64,000 bases of DNA from Terebella lapidaria (Eukaryota; Annelida; Polychaeta; Terebellida; Terebellidae), in contig OX424561.1 in assembly GCA_949152475.1 (NCBI GenBank), positions 23,368,481-23,432,480 on the forward strand, in the 5' to 3' direction. This document shows positions 26,167 to 38,640 of the stretch, piece by piece. Below the pieces are notes generated by a model. The model made no database searches and was not told where the DNA came from. It saw nothing but the letters and a program-made list of their open reading frames with translations. Positions within the stretch are counted from its first letter, which is position 1, and every line of letters begins with the position of its first letter. A program made the position numbers and the translations under genes.

Positions 26167-26784
26167 CCCCCCCCCCCCCCAATATTTCAAGATAGACATT
26201 TCCGAACGAAGTCTCACAATGAGAGGGCGCACATACATGATTGCAAGCATTTGCAACACATTCCTTCTTGGGCGGATTGACATAAATTTTGCCAGCATGT
26301 TCGGGATAGTATATAGAATATTATAATAAAATATGTCGCTCATTTGAAAAACGTCTGCACAACAAAATTATGCCCTAATATATAGTCGCTATTCCGTCAC
26401 ACTGGATTTATCATGCAATAATCGGATAATATTTCCAAAATGTTTTTGCAAACTGTGAAAGATATTTCACTAACTAAAATGAATTAACATCCCTAGAAAA
26501 AAAAATCATATCATACTTCCAAAACTTAGTCTACATGTTTATCGGACTGTACGTATGAGATTAGTGAAATAAAATGTGGGGGTAACGATGCTAGAATTCT
26601 CGTAATCTGCATTTGAATGCTGCATGTCGGGCTAGAATTCGTGCGCCCGTTTACCATCAAAACGTCATTTTTACAGAAACTCTGTGGCGCCACTATTCGC
26701 ACGTAATAACGTGAGTTGGTTACATGTATATTGGTGTGGAAAATCTTTGATATCGGATTGGGATTGGATTTGATTTACATGCTC
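26167..26784 (+). repeat. Satellite spacer, copy 2
   Basis: 14 C, then AAGATAGACATTTCCGAACG and the same internal blocks as copy 1, closing with GATATCGGATTGGGATTGGA just before array 3. Confidence 0.9.
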
Positions 26785-27270
26785 GCCCGCTACATCCCAT
26801 ACCCGCCCTTTACACTCTCAACCTACCCTGTACATCACGAACCTACACCGTACACCTTCCACCTATACCATTTAAATCCCACACACGCCCTGTACACCCT
26901 GCACCTACTCTGTACATCCCTCACCTACCCTTTACACCTTCCACCAACCCTGTAAATGCTGTACCTTCTATATGTAGGCTAAACCTCCCACTTACTTTGC
27001 ACATCCTGCACTTACCCTTTACAGTCTCCACCTACACTGTACATTTCTCAACTATTTTTTAAACACTCCGCCTATATCCTGTATATCACGCACCTGCCAT
27101 GTAGGCCTACTGGTATATCAAACACCTGCCCTGTATATCCCGCATAATCTGTAAACCTTCCACCTACCTTACATCCCGCACCTACTAGTGCTCTGTACAC
27201 ATTCCACCTTCCCTGTAGGCCTACATTCTCCACCTACCCTATACATCATCCGTCTACCCACTTTGCCCCT
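26785..27270 (+). repeat. 20-bp satellite, array 3
   Basis: About 24 diverged units, including a block near its right end (CGCACCTGCCATGTAGGCCT through the CATAATCTGTAAACC units) that also closes arrays 1, 2 and 4. Confidence 0.93.
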
Positions 27271-27284
27271 CTCCTCCCTCCCCC

Positions 27285-27866
27285 CTTCAAATATTTCAAG
27301 ATACATTTCCGAACGAGTTCTCACAATGAGATGTTCGTGATAGTATATGGATAATAATGTTATAATACAATATAGGCTATCGTTAATTTGAAAAAAAAAT
27401 CTACACAACAAAAGCCCTAATATATAGTCGCTATTCCGTCACACTGGATTTATCATGCAATAATCGGATAATATTTCCAAAATATTGATGAATTATCACC
27501 CACAGCAAACCATGTGGTCTTTAAATCTGTCCAATTTTCATGTCATATATATATAAATCGAACTCATTGATTAAAAATTGTGCAACAGTGCGATGGTTTT
27601 TTTTTTTTGCAAAACGCTGAACGATATTAAGGTAGTTCGCTCCAAACAGTGAGGGGAGGGGGTCAAAGAGTTTCTCAAAATAAATGACTGTATTAACAAA
27701 ATCTAGAGCTTCAAAATGACATATTTTTTAGAGTAACTGATCAGCATCCTAAAACTGAAAAAAAAATAGGGGGTCACTATCCAGTTAGTCGCTACATGTA
27801 TCGAGTTAGCTACATGTATCTTGGTGTGGAAAATCTTTGATATCCGATTGGATTGGATCGGATTTA
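27285..27866 (+). repeat. Satellite spacer, copy 3
   Basis: Same block order as copies 1 and 2 but with an internal deletion after ACGAGTTCTCACAATGAGA and a unique insert near 27630-27790. It ends in GATTGGATTGGATCGGATTT before array 4. Confidence 0.88.
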
Positions 27867-27867
27867 C

Positions 27868-29438
27868 ATATTCGCCCTCTACATCCCACACCCGCCCTGC
27901 ACACTCTCAACCTACCCTGTATATCACGCACCTACAGCGTATACCTTCCACCTATACCCTGTAAATCCCGCACCCGCCCTGTACACCCTGCATCTTTAGT
28001 ACTCTGTACATCCCGCACCTACCCTATACACCTTCAACCTACCCTGTAAATCCCGCACCCGACCTGTACATCCTGCACCTACCCTGTACATCCCGTAGCT
28101 ACCATATGCACCTTCCATATACCTTTTGTAAATCCCGTACCTCCCCTTTAAATCCAGCACCACCCTGAGATACTGCACCTATACCCTGTACATCCCGCAC
28201 TTATCCTATACTAGTACACCTTCCACTTAACCTGTACATTCCACACCTGCCCTATAAATCCCACACCCGCCCTGTACATCTTGCACATACCCTATACACC
28301 TTCCAAATATCCTGTAAATCCCGCACCCGCTTTGTACATACTGCACCTACCCCATACACCTTCTACTTACCTTGTGAATTCCGCATCTACCCTGTAAAAC
28401 CTGCACCGACCCTGTATACATCCTGCACCCGCCCTGTACACCCTGCACCTACCCTATACACCTTCCACTTACCCTGTAAATCCCACACATACCCTGTAAA
28501 TCTCGCACCCGCCCTGTACATGCTGCACTTACACCCTATACACCTTCTGCCTGCCCTGTAATTCTCGCACATACCCTGTTAATCCCGCAACCGCCCTGTA
28601 CATACTGCACCTACCATGTAAATCCCACACATATCCTATACTAGTACACCATCCACTTAACCTGTAAATTCCACACCTGCCCTGTAAATCCCACACCCGT
28701 CCTGTACATCTTGCACATACCCTATACACCTTCCAACTATCCTGTAAATCCCGCACCCGCCTTGTACATACTGCACCCACCCTATACACCTTCCATCTAC
28801 CTTGTAAATCCCACACCTACCCTGTAAAACCCGCACCTACCCTGTATGCATCCTGCACCCGCCCTTCACATCCTGCACCTACCCTATAATACACCTTCCA
28901 CTTACCCTGTAAATCCCACATCTACCCGGTAAACCCGCCCTGTACATACTGCACCTATACGCTACATACTGCAACTACCCTGTATATCCCGCAACTACTC
29001 TGTACATATTGCAAACGCCCTGTACAACCCACACCCGACTTGTATATCCCACACCTGCCCTGTACATCCCGCAAAGGAATTGTACATCCTGCATCTACCC
29101 TGTACATCCCATACCCGCCCTGCACATCCCCCACCTACCCTGTAAATCCTGCATCTTCTATGTAGCCTAAACCTCTCGTTTACTCTGCACGTACCCTTTA
29201 CAGCCTCCACCTACACTGTAGCCTATATTCCTCAACAACTACTTTGTGAACATTCCACCTATATCCTTCATATCACGCACCTGCCATGTAGGCCTACTAA
29301 ACACCTGCCCTGTATATCCCTCGTAATGTGTAAACCTCCCACCTACCCGATACATCCCGCACCTACTAGTACTCTCCACCTTCCATGTACGCCTACATTC
29401 TCCACCTACCCTGAGCATCCCCCGTCTACCCACTTTGT
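27868..29438 (+). repeat. 20-bp satellite, array 4
   Basis: About 78 units, mostly of the CCCTGTAAATCCCGCACC type, with internal longer duplications: the segments from about 28200 and 28620 onward match over more than 150 bp. Confidence 0.95.
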
Positions 29439-29595
29439 CCCCCCCCCCCCCCAACATTTCAAGATATACATTTCCTAACGAGGTCTCACAATGAGAGGGC
29501 GCACATACATGTTTGCAAGCACATTCATTCTTGGGCGGATTGATATAAATTTTGCCAGCATGTTCGGGATAGTATATAGATGATAATGTTATACA
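29439..29595 (+). repeat. Satellite spacer, copy 4 (truncated)
   Basis: 14 C and the first 150 bp of the spacer, up to GTTCGGGATAGTATATAGAT. The array resumes where the other copies continue. Confidence 0.88.
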
Positions 29596-31768
29596 CTGTA
29601 CACTCTCTAACTACCCTGTACACGCCCCCTATCGTGTACACCTTCCACATACCTTGTAAATCCTCTACCCAGCATGTACACATTCCACCTATCCTGTACA
29701 TCCTCCCCCTACCGTGTACACCTTCCACAAATTTTGTACATCCTCTACCTACCATGTACACGTTCCACATACATCCTCTTCCGACCGTGTAAACTTTCCA
29801 CCTTCCCTGTACATCCTCTACCTACCTTGTAGGTACACCCCCATACCGTGTACACCTTCCACATACCTTGCACGTCCTCTACCAACCATGTACACCTTCC
29901 ACCTACCCTGTAATCCTTTCATACCATCTACGCCTTCCACATACCTTGTACATCCTCTACCTACCGTGTAAACTTTCCACCTTCCCAGTACATCCTCGAC
30001 CTACCGTGTGCTCATTCCACCTACCCTGTATATTCTATCTCCAGCCTGTACACATCCCACCTACCATGTACATGGCCCTCTACCGCATACTCCTTCAACC
30101 TATCCTGTACACTTTTTACCTAACCTCTACATCCTTCCTTTACCGTGTACACTTTCCATATACCTTTTAAAACCTATACCTACCATATACGCCTTCCACA
30201 TACCTTGTACATCCTCTACCTATCATGTACATTTTCCACCTACCGTGTACATCCTCCCCCTACCGGACATGTTCACCTTCCACGTACTTAGTACATCCTC
30301 TACCTATCATGTACACCTTCCACCTATCCTGTACATTCTTCAACTACCCTGTACACACGTTCTAGAGTGTACACTTTCCACATACCTTGTACATCCTCTA
30401 CCTACCTTTACACCTTCCACCTACCCTGTACATACTCCATCTACCGTGTTCACATTCCACATACCTTCTCCTCTAGCTACCGTGTAAACTTTCCACCTCC
30501 CCTGTACATCCTCCCCCTACCGTGTACACCTTCTGCATACCTTGTACATCCTATACCTACTGCGTACACCTTCCATGTACCTTTTACATCGCGCACCTAC
30601 TCTGTACTCTTACCGCTTACCCTTAACACATTCTACATACCCTGTATATCATGTAACTACTCCGTACATCTTCCACATATATTGTACATCACGCACTTAC
30701 TCTGTACTCCTTCCACCTAGCCTTTACATCTCACACATACCCTGTACATCATCCCCCTACCTTGTACACCTCTCATATACCATGTACATCCCGCACCTAT
30801 TCTGTACACCTTCCACATACCCTGTACATCGCGCACTTACTCTGTACTCCTTCCATCTACACTGTACACATTCCACATGTCCTGTTCATCATGAACCTAC
30901 CTTCCACATACCCTGTACATCGCGCACCTACTCCGTAATATTTATACCCTGTACACCTTCCACATACTTTTCCTACCTACCCCGTACACCTACCCGTTCA
31001 CATTCCATATACCCTGTACATCTCGCACCGACACTGATCATCTTCCACATATCCTCTAGATTGCGCACCTAGCCTGTACTCATTCCACCTACCCTGTACA
31101 TCACTTACCTACTCTGTACACCTTCCACCTAACCTTTACATCTCACACCAACCCTGTACATCGTTCCCCTTCCCTGTACACCTTCCACCTTACCCCGTAC
31201 ACCTTCCACATACTCTGGACATTCTTTCTAACTACCCCGTACACTTTCCAAATGCCCTGCACATCATGCACCTACTTTGTGCACCTTCCACCTACCATGT
31301 ACACCTCCCACCTACCCTGTAGGTTTACATCGCTCACCTACTCTCTACTCCTTCCACCTACTTGGCACAATTTCTACATACCCTGTACATCGCGCATCTA
31401 CTCTGTACTTTTTCTACGATCAAACAACTACGACCCTGTACACTTGCTATATACGCTGTACATCGTGCACCGCCACTGTACACCTTCCACATACCATATA
31501 GAATGCGCACCTACCCCGTACACCTTCGACCTACCCTGTATATCGCGTACCTACTCTGTACACCTTCACATACCCTGTCACCTACCTCCTCTGTACACCT
31601 TCCACACACCTTTCACATCTCACACCTACCCGGTACATCATCCCGTGCCCTGTACACTTTCCACATACCCTGTACATCGCGCACCTACTCTGTACTCTTT
31701 CCACCTACCCTGTACACATTCCACATACCCTGAACATCACGCACCTACTCCGTAATAATTCCACCTAC
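29596..31768 (+). repeat. 20-bp satellite, array 5
   Basis: About 108 units. CTTCCACATACCTTGTACAT types dominate on the left and CATCGCGCACCTACTCTGTA types on the right. The right end is the insertion point of the 5.7-kb element. Confidence 0.95.
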
Positions 31769-32574
31769 TAGTACAGGAGCCAGGGGCCGAAAATATGAAT
31801 TCCGTCGGCTTTTAGTACTTATGGACAAATTTGGTATCATTGGAAAGCTGAGGGGCTGTAGGTCACGAATCTGCCACATGTAGAATTTTAAAATGTATCC
31901 GCAACCATGGTAACGAGGGTTGAAGATGACCACCTAGAAACCACTGAAATCGGTAAAATTTATGGCAAAATTTGCCATATACCATCATTCATTGTATGTT
32001 TCGGTTTATGCACTGGATTAATATTTAATCCGCTATGTAGATAGATAAAAGAAAGAGAAATACAATACAACACTTTCTTAGAAGTGTTGATGGTGGTAAA
32101 TCGAAAAATGTTACCATAAAAACCATATGTATAGTCAACATTGATATTTAGTTGCTAAGCAGTATATTGATTCGGATTATGATTATTGAAACTTGGATAT
32201 CAAAAAATATCGCCATATTATCAAAATAACTATGATCACTAATGTTTCATATCATGTAATATTATCCACATAATTATACTGTAAAATTAATCAAAATCAC
32301 CACAGCAACACATGACTGTACAAACGTGTATGGCGAGTTATTTACAAGTAAATCACAAATAAATCCCAGCACAGTTTTTTATCGGTTTTAGAACATTTTA
32401 AAATGTGAATATATACGCGATTCAATCAATTAATAGCTTAAAATAACTGAACCATTACATAGGTATCCATAGCAACCGAGATACACAAAACAAACCATTT
32501 CCATGGCAACGGAATTCACGGATATCGCAATACTGCAAAAAGGCATTTTTTTCATGTAGGCAAACCTAATTAGA

Positions 32575-33025
32575 GTATACATATACAGCAAGTAACTACG
32601 GAAAAACAGTCTTACCACAACACATCCTTCATAATTGGTTGCCATGGCATCGACTACAATACATAACATTAGTAACAAATAATATATACAGCAAGTATAC
32701 ATATACAGCAAGTAACTACGGAAAAACAGTCTTACCACAACACATCCTTCATAATTGGTTGCCATGGCATCGACTACAATACATAACATTAGTAACAAAT
32801 AAACGCACATGTATGTTGATCTATTTTTTATGGTTGAATTGAACGATTGTATACACAACTAGATTGTGTAGCTTTTATACTACAACATCCTTCATAATTG
32901 GTTGCCATGGCAACGACTACAATACATAACATTAGTAACAAATAAACGCACATGTATGTTGATCTATTTTTTATGGTTGAATTGAACGATTGTATACACA
33001 ACTAGATTGTGTAGCTTTTATACTG
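32575..33025 (+). repeat. Triplicated block containing X-box palindromes
   Basis: A block of about 120 bp (TATACAGCAAGTAACTACGG ... CATAACATTAGTAACAAATA) is present at 32579 and 32699. The part from CATCCTTCATAATTGGTTGC through AACGCACATGTATGTTGATC recurs from 32885. Each has GTTGCCATGGCA(T/A)C. Confidence 0.88.
32901..32914. promoter_or_regulatory. Perfect RFX X-box palindrome
   Basis: GTTGCCATGGCAAC is the full symmetric consensus bound by RFX transcription factors, which control ciliary genes in animals. A second perfect copy is at 35142-35155, and one-mismatch copies are at 32638-32651 and 32758-32771. Function in this context is unproven. Confidence 0.5.
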
Positions 33026-33725
33026 CAACAAATTTTAATATAGTTTGTGTGAGCACCTGTATTATTTTTCAGACGGCAATAACTATTTCCATTTAGTTGT
33101 CGTAGCGACCATACTGATATATTATACGTATCTGTGTAGTCTGCTGATTCTCATCCACTGTCAGGCCAAACTATAACAAAAAGCTTGATAGCAAGCAATA
33201 GCATTTACATGCATGTCTGTACGTACATGCAGAAGAATTAATCACGCATTCATATGTGGTATTTACACTCGAATGATCATATCCACAATACAGAGCATGA
33301 ATCATACTACCAGATATGAGCTGCAGCCAAAACGAGGTTGTGGCACACTCATAACAGCAACATTACAAACATATAACCCATTGCAAGTGGCGGCAAACGC
33401 GAGGTTGTGGCGCACCTACAACAGGGATGGACGACATGAGATGAGTGACATGCATACATGTAGCAACGATATAATAATAATAATGAGCATTTTATAGTCT
33501 AGGATCACCAACTCAAGTCGGTCTCTCTGACTGCACAATTATTATCCCCGGCAGACCTGTTCACTCCGACACATACTCAACCTCCTGGGAGGCATACAGC
33601 TCTATGTGCAGCCATTTTCAGGCGCAGAGAAACTATTCATGCACATTGTCATTTCTGTCTATAGCCAGGTGCCCAATTATACTGTTTGGGTGAACAGCAT
33701 ACAGCAGCGCAGGTGAATGCACAAA

Positions 33726-33817
33726 CAGGGTCACCCATCCATGTATTACCCACGCCTAGCGTTGCTTAACTTCGGTGATCTTACGGGTACCGGTGTGTCA
33801 TGCGCTACAAGGCCGTA
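33726..33817 (-). pseudogene. 5S rRNA-like sequence (pseudogene or 5S-derived SINE head)
   Basis: On the minus strand the stretch reads TACGGCC ... CACCGGT ... GATCACCGAAGTTAAGCAAC ... TGGATGGGTGACC. It follows eukaryotic 5S rRNA in order and spacing, including the internal Pol III control region. The 3' end departs from 5S after GGGTGACC and the 5' stem bases are changed, so a functional 5S gene is unlikely. A 5S-derived SINE (SINE3 type) would look the same at this end. Confidence 0.75.
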
Positions 33818-34066
33818 TAATACCCATTAGCAGCAGCATGCACGAGGCAGCGACACACTAACAGGGACGGGAATGAACGAAATGGGATGAACTACCAGTT
33901 GGTATGGGCAGACATTTTGTCAACGTTTGCAATGTTGATTTGGTATGACTTAGTTTTTGTGGACTGAACAGTGTACACCTCTACAACTGCATCATCTGGA
34001 ATTCCATAAACACATGTTTATTCAGATTCAGATTGTCTGTTTCCTTCGACTCCTCTAAGTTACCAT

Positions 34067-34409
34067 TCAGACAGGTTGCAGAGGCTTGACAAGTACATGC
34101 TTTGGGGCACTGCAAGCCTCTAGTGCACAGGAACAGCGTCCCCTACAATTGGAGGCTTTGCAATTGTATGTGACTATCTCAATAAGGTTCTTAGGGGCTG
34201 AGTCCATTTCCCATCCATATTCCAGTGGGGACGGAATTGTTAGTTGAGCAGTCAAAGAATCCAGCCAGATGTAGGTTTGGTAGCAAGCCCGCATTGCATA
34301 CAATAATATGCAATATGTGTGGCGATTTTGCCCAAAGATCGTGGCAGGTGATTCTTTCTAAATACTCTTGTTTCTGGCCTTTGTTTTTGGACACTTCTGT
34401 TCGAAGCAC
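34067..34409 (-). pseudogene. Cysteine-rich C-terminal fragment of a mobile-element-type protein
   Basis: Two overlapping minus-strand frames give ITCHDLWAKSPHI...NNSVPTGIWMGNG and then APKNLIEIVTYNCKASNCRG-RCSCALEACSA. A tryptophan-containing segment followed by C-x-C...C...C-x-C resembles the tail of uncharacterised invertebrate proteins often linked to mobile elements. The frames do not continue into each other, so it is a decayed fragment. The family name is not certain. Confidence 0.4.
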
Positions 34410-34828
34410 GTGCGTTGCTTGGCAACGCTCTAACTCTCTCGCCCAGTATGCTGTAACAATGGTCTTACGTCACTTCCCTCGTATCTCGTGATTCAGGGAC
34501 TATAAATACTCTGGAGCCGCATTGTTCAGTGGAGTTGTCTCAGAGCTGAGCAAGGCGAGAGAACGACGGAGGGCTCGGCCATGAGCTCTACGTCCTCACT
34601 CACTGGCTAAGGCCCCTGAGGGCCCTGGGACAATTTCCATACGGGGGCCCAGGTGGAGAAGATCTTGATGACTCGGGGTTGTACGCCCTCTGGATCACCG
34701 GTCTCCCACCTGGGATGGTGTGACACAGGCTCTGGCGGACCATTGGGCTGTCCGGGGTTCCATCCCCCGTGTCGGACCGTGGCGAGCCGGCCTTACAGTT
34801 AACACCACGGTGATGATCGTGTATCTGA

Positions 34829-35130
34829 GTGATGTCCGCAGACATCGCAGCTGACATTGCAATTCTGACAGAAACGTGGCTTCAACACAACGAAGACGAT
34901 ATCAGCAAGGACCTGACACCTCTTGCTTACAACATCATCAGTAAACCCCGCGCTGGTGGCAGACGGGGAGGTGGTGTGGCTGTCCTCTATCGAGATGACG
35001 ACATCCGGAACGCTGCAGCAACGAAGCTTCTGGGAACACTCTCACATCATTCGATGACTCAACATGTCTCTGTTCCGACACATGTCAGAGGACACACCCT
35101 GGATATAGGGCTGGAGTGCTATGGTAGTGG
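34829..35130 (+). pseudogene. LINE endonuclease (EEP) fragment
   Basis: DIAILTETWLQHNEDDISKD and RAGGRRGGGVAVLYRD match the middle of apurinic-type endonucleases of CR1/Rex-like LINEs (the TETWL motif). The frame then jumps to HVSVPTHVRGHTLDIGL, a later piece of the same domain, so an internal deletion is implied. About 330 bp upstream (34500-34828) is GC-richer and may be the LINE 5' part. Confidence 0.75.
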
Positions 35131-35155
35131 CTCAGAAAATGGTTGCCATGGCAAC

Positions 35156-36735
35156 GGAAAAAAGGAAATCACATAATTGGCTATAACTCCGGTTCTAATC
35201 AATATTAAATCTTCAACCTATTCTTGTATTTTTCCTTGGCCAAATCCCAATCGTATGATGTACAACCGATGGTCTTAAGACCAAAACTCTCAATTATCGC
35301 CTAATTTTAGTGACTAAATCTGAAGGGCGAGGGTCTGCAATCTCTGATTGTCTCGTTAATTTCTCTGACATTGTCTGGCAACTTTACTCAATTAGACAAC
35401 ATGCCTGGAATACCATACGAAACACACGTGGTCCTCCGTTATGGAAGGATACGTACGCGATCATGATCAATTAACGCGAATGACTTCATAAATATATACA
35501 GTGTGGTTATCCCTTAACTAGTAAGAAAAAATGGGACATGATTGTTCATTTTTGTGGAAATCTTTTTTTGATGACAACAATGAAATTGGAATATGCATAC
35601 ATGTATGATGCTTTGAATATGGACTCCAGAAACTAGGAACTGCAGAAAGTCAGTATATTGCCTGATCGGAAAATATTAGGAAAAGTACAACAGGACTACA
35701 CGAGTTTGTATATATCTGAATAAAGGCAATACAGCGGCTTACTTTGCAATTTGACCGTCTAGAATGAATATTAAACCTATATAAATGCAGTTTACATTTC
35801 TAGGTAGTTTTTCTCCTATGTGTTGAAGAGTAAAATGCACTGGCGGATCCAGGCGGGAGTGCCCCTGGTGTGTAACAACACCCACCCCCTCGCTATAACA
35901 GAAGTGGCAATTGTGTGTGGAAGGCTTTGGGTTAAAGAGTTGCTACATAACATGTTTCATTTGAAAGAGTTGTACGAATCCTCTGACATACTACAAATTC
36001 CAAAAAATTCTCAAGGGCTTTTCAGCCCTTAAACCCCAGAGCGGAATATCTATAGATTTCAGAATATCCACACTGCACAAAAATTATTTTTGTAAACTAT
36101 ATCTTATATATATCACCTAAAATTCTACAAACCCCCGAAATTTCAATTCACCAGCCGGTTGGAATGTGCCATCGTCTGAGAGCGGCAGGCAGGAATTGTA
36201 CTCCCACTGCCCTGTGGCATACATGTTACATGTTTTAGATATATATTGTACATGCCACATTCCATCGATGTGATGTCAGCCATATAACAGTAAAGCGTTG
36301 AGGGTGTGACTTGACTCGTCAGCCATAATCTTTATGAATAGTGTTCACGGACGGTGAACAAACTCAAACGAGCATATTCTCAATATATTTTGTGTAGAAA
36401 TGGGGAAAAAACATATATGTATTCGGCCTGTAACACATGTATCACGCAACCAACCAAAAGGATTTTTATTTCAAAATTCGCCCTTTATTCGAGAGAAAAT
36501 TCGCTTGAAGTACCATTGGCATATATTGCGTTACAACATCAAGGTAGGGTGCATTCACATGTACCCGGCGGCTGTCTTCTTGAGGAGCGCAGTGAATGAA
36601 TAGAAAATAAATCTCTCAGTGGCTTGGCTGCTGGGAATTCTGTTATAGAAAAAAGGTAAACTATCACAATGCATACGAAATCGTGTCGCTCAGTGATGCA
36701 CTTTTGCAGTTTTGTTAGGCCTATATATGTTCATC
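35156..36735. other. Right half of the 5.7-kb element, no feature seen
   Basis: AT-rich sequence without a recognisable ORF, RNA or repeat before the right inverted arm starts. Confidence 0.4.
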
Positions 36736-37455
36736 CCGTTGCCATGTCAATGGTTTGTTTTGTGTATCTCCGTTGCTATGGATACTCATGAATTGGTTAA
36801 GTTATTTTAAGCTAATGAGTAAATTAATTGTGTATATATTTACATTTTAAGATGATCTAAACCCGATAATAAACTGTGCTGGGATTTATATGTAAAGGAC
36901 TCGCCATACAAGTTTATACAGTCATGTGTTGCTATGGTAATTTTGATTAATTATGTGTATAATTATGTGGATAATATTACATGACATGAAACATTAGTGA
37001 TCATAATTATTTTGATAATATGGCGATATTTTTTTGATATCCAAGTTTCAATAATCATAATCCGAATCAATATACTGCTTATCAACTAATTAAATATCAA
37101 TGTTGACTATACATATGGTTTCTATGGTAACATATTTCGATTTACCACCGTCAACACTTCTAAGAGAGTGTTGTATTGTATTTCTCTTTCTTTTCTCTAT
37201 CTACATAGCGGATTAAATATTAATCCAGTGCATAAACCGAAACATACAATGAATAACGGTATACCGCAAATTTTGCCGTAAATTTTACCGATTTCAGTGG
37301 TTTCTAGATGGTCATCTTCAACCCTCGTTACCATGGTTACGGATACATTTCAAAATTCTACATGAAAGCCCCTCAGCTTTCCAATGATACCAAATTTGTC
37401 CATAAGTACTAAAAGCCGACGGAATTCCTATTTTCGGCCCCTGGCTCCTGTACTA

Positions 37456-38640
37456 TACCCTGTACACCTTCCAGATACTTTGTACATCACGCGGATACTC
37501 TGTACATGCCACACCTACTCTGTACACCTTCCACATACCCTGTACATCGCGCACCTATACTGTACACTGTTCACCTACCCTGCAGTTGAGTGAGTGGTGC
37601 AGTGGATAAGGCGTCGGACAAAGCGCCTTTGAAAGCGGATTAAGTTCGGCTGAAAAGAGCGCTATATCAAATGTGATAACTTTAACTTTACATCACGCAC
37701 TTATTTTGTACACCTTCCACCTAGCCTTTACATCTCTCAACTAACCTGTACATCCTCCCCCTACCCTGTACACCTCCCACCTACCCAGCATACATCGCAA
37801 CTACCCTGTACACCTTCCACATACACTGTACACTGCGCACCTGATCCGTACACATTCCACATACCCTGTACATCGCGTACTTTTTCCATCTACCCTGTAC
37901 ACTTTCCACATGCCCTGTACATCGCGTACCTACTCTGTTCTCCTTCCACCTACTTTGTACACCTTCCAAATATATCCTGTACATCGCGCACCTGCCCCGT
38001 ACACATTCCACATACCCTGTACATCGCCCACTTACTCTGTATTTTTCCATCTACCCTGTACACTTTCCACATGCCCTGTACATCGCGTACCTACTCTGTT
38101 CTCCTTCCATCTACCTTGTACACCTTCCACATATATCCTGTACATCTCTCTCGCAACTGCCGTGTACACATTCCCTATACAGTGTACATGACGTACCTAC
38201 CCTGTACATCGCGCATTTACTTTGTACATCGCCCATCTACTCTGTACACCTTCCACCTCCCCTTTATACATCTCACCTACCCTGTACATCGCGCACCAGG
38301 GCACCCACCTTGTAAAATTCCGCCTACCCTGTAAATTGCATCTACCCTGTACATCTCGCATTTATCCTGTACATCGCGCATCTACTCTGTACACCTTCCA
38401 CCTCCCCTGTAAGTTCCTCACCTACTCTATACATCGCACCTTCCCTGAACATCGCACAACAGGGCACTCACCCTGTAAAATTTCCACTTACCCTGAACAT
38501 CGCGTACCATGGCACCCACCTTGTAAAATTCCGCCTACCCTGTAAACTGGGCATCTACTCTGTACATCGCACATCTACCCTGTACGTCCCGCAATTACCC
38601 TGTACAACCAGCCATGCACGTCCCGCACCTATACGGTGCC
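37456..38640 (+). repeat. 20-bp satellite, array 6
   Basis: Continuation of array 5 beyond the inserted element, with CATCGCGCACCTACTCTGTA types. Longer internal duplications are visible (37890-37990 against 38040-38140). The array fades after 38640. Confidence 0.94.
37586..37692 (+). mobile_element. Internally deleted tRNA-derived SINE
   Basis: Has the head (GTGAGTGGTGCAGTGGATAA, GTCGGAC) and the tail (AAAGCGCCTTTGAAAGCGGA ... GATAACTTTAACTTTA) of the SINE at 12541-12855. The B box and the middle 200 bp are missing. Confidence 0.85.

Larger units (their letters stand above)
31769..37455. mobile_element. 5.7-kb element with 0.7-kb terminal inverted repeats, inserted in the satellite
   Basis: TAGTACAGGAGCCAGGGGCC at the left is mirrored by GGCCCCTGGCTCCTGTACTA at the right, and the 20-bp satellite continues on both sides. 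The arms (about 31771-32512 and 36736-37453) stay alignable as inverted copies for some 720-740 bp with modest divergence. TA stands at both outer edges, as expected for a TA target, but a longer duplication is not evident. No transposase ORF is seen. Its contents are scraps of other elements: a triplicated 100-bp block, a 5S-like sequence, a cysteine-rich fragment and a LINE endonuclease fragment. It is likely a non-autonomous composite. Confidence 0.85.

Noticed and set aside
24254-31755. Long Pro/Thr/Tyr-rich ORFs on both strands (60-194 codons) that might look like secreted repeat proteins.
   Set aside because: They are translations of the 20-bp satellite, which lacks stops in most frames. 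All frames and both strands are open equally and the spacing is DNA-level (20 bp), not codon-level.
32430-32858. 142-codon minus-strand ORF with repeated YYLLLMLCIVVDAMATNYEG.
   Set aside because: It spans the triplicated DNA block; the protein repeat comes from DNA duplication and no homology is recognised.
31769-37455. Element as a complete autonomous Tc1/mariner transposon.
   Set aside because: TA edges fit, but no transposase-like ORF or catalytic motif is present inside.
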